A DNA stretch of 17,900 nt from Oehlia diaphana (Eukaryota; Glomeromycota; Glomeromycetes; Glomerales; Glomeraceae). Location: the NCBI GenBank assembly GCA_003833135.1, contig QZLH01000842.1, forward strand, positions 38,657-56,556, given 5' to 3'. Position numbers and translations under genes: made by a program. The notes under the pieces were generated by a model that saw nothing but the letters and a program-made list of their open reading frames with translations, ran no database searches and was not told the DNA's origin. Shown here in pieces: positions 17,655 to 17,900 of the stretch; positions within the stretch are counted from its first letter, which is position 1; the number at the start of each line of letters is the position of its first letter.

Positions 17655-17900
17655 TTAAAAATTTGCATCTTAACTTTAAACGTAAATATCTCCAGATCCA
17701 ATGATCTAATCAGCAAGCTCTTTCTTCGTTCATATAGAGCATATCAAGGGCTTTCCAAAGAGCATAAATTTATAAAAAATGAATCAGTGGATCCCAAGAT
17801 ATTTGCATTTAAGCATGTTAAAAAGTTCGTACTTCAACTTTAAACGTAAATATTTCCGAATCTAATGATTCAATCGGCAAGCTCTTTTTTCGCCTATAAA
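17655..17900. repeat. ~164-bp tandem repeat, truncated by the window edge
   Basis: AACTTTAAACGTAAATAT occurs at 17672 and 17836. It is followed in both copies by CTCC/TTCC, then GATCCAATGATCTAATCAG or AATCTAATGATTCAATCGG, and then CAAGCTCTTT. The copies are 164 bp apart; the second is cut by the end of the window. An open frame crosses the first copy, but 164 is not a multiple of three, so the repeat cannot encode a repeated peptide. Confidence 0.82.

Noticed and set aside
17652..17843. 63-codon frame across the 164-bp repeat
   Set aside because: The repeat period is not a multiple of three, so the frame is not kept between copies.

Overview
This window is eukaryotic, very AT-rich DNA (roughly a fifth to a quarter G+C by eye) and consists mostly of nested and decayed DNA transposons. 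Both coding regions I can defend are hAT-superfamily transposases with BED-type zinc fingers. One is split by two short GT-AG introns, which excludes a bacterial source. The combination of extreme AT content, abundant ZBED-like hAT genes, 78-80 bp introns and GAAACTGCC-type subterminal repeats reminds me of arbuscular mycorrhizal fungi (Glomeromycotina, such as Rhizophagus or Gigaspora). That assignment is inference; an AT-rich insect or other eukaryote is not excluded. I see no host gene, tRNA, rRNA or CRISPR array.

Layout. (1) Positions 1-~104 are the edge of a foldback-type repeat that enters the window from the left and seems to have replaced the left terminus of the next element. (2) Positions ~105-5989 are a dead hAT element, 'hAT-1'. 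It has five 12-bp subterminal repeats on the left, a satellite-like array of 136-137 bp units, a 131-bp hairpin just upstream of the gene, a transposase pseudogene (1755-5301) and about 13 inverted copies of the 12-bp repeat on the right. It ends in an hAT-like terminus at 5989. (3) Inside that pseudogene sits a 1631-bp non-autonomous element (2688-4318) with 18-bp terminal inverted repeats and a perfect 8-bp target duplication. It carries several tandem arrays, including a near-perfect 30-bp repeat. (4) Positions 6305-8526 hold further decayed elements: a GATCTGATTTG-rich repeat, an old relative of the nested element (6682-7978), a 118-bp MITE flanked by TA, and an inverted-repeat cluster. 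(5) Positions 8640-12214 are AT-rich DNA without a recognisable gene. (6) Positions 12215-15344 are a second and much better preserved element, 'hAT-2': 3130 bp, matching termini, and an intact 698-residue transposase on the minus strand once two introns are removed. (7) Positions 15345-17654 show no gene apart from one hairpin, and 17655-17900 are a ~164-bp tandem repeat that runs off the window.

How the parts relate. hAT-2 has everything expected of an autonomous element: BED finger, both catalytic Asp, catalytic Glu, CxxH, RW motif and dimerisation domain. hAT-1 is an older copy disabled by stops, frameshifts and an insertion. The nested element has no gene and must have been moved by a transposase supplied from elsewhere. 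No new enzymatic system is evident. The most interesting material is the transposon architecture: precise nesting, satellite and minisatellite arrays inside elements, and clustered ACGCGT hexamers, two of them upstream of the intact transposase.
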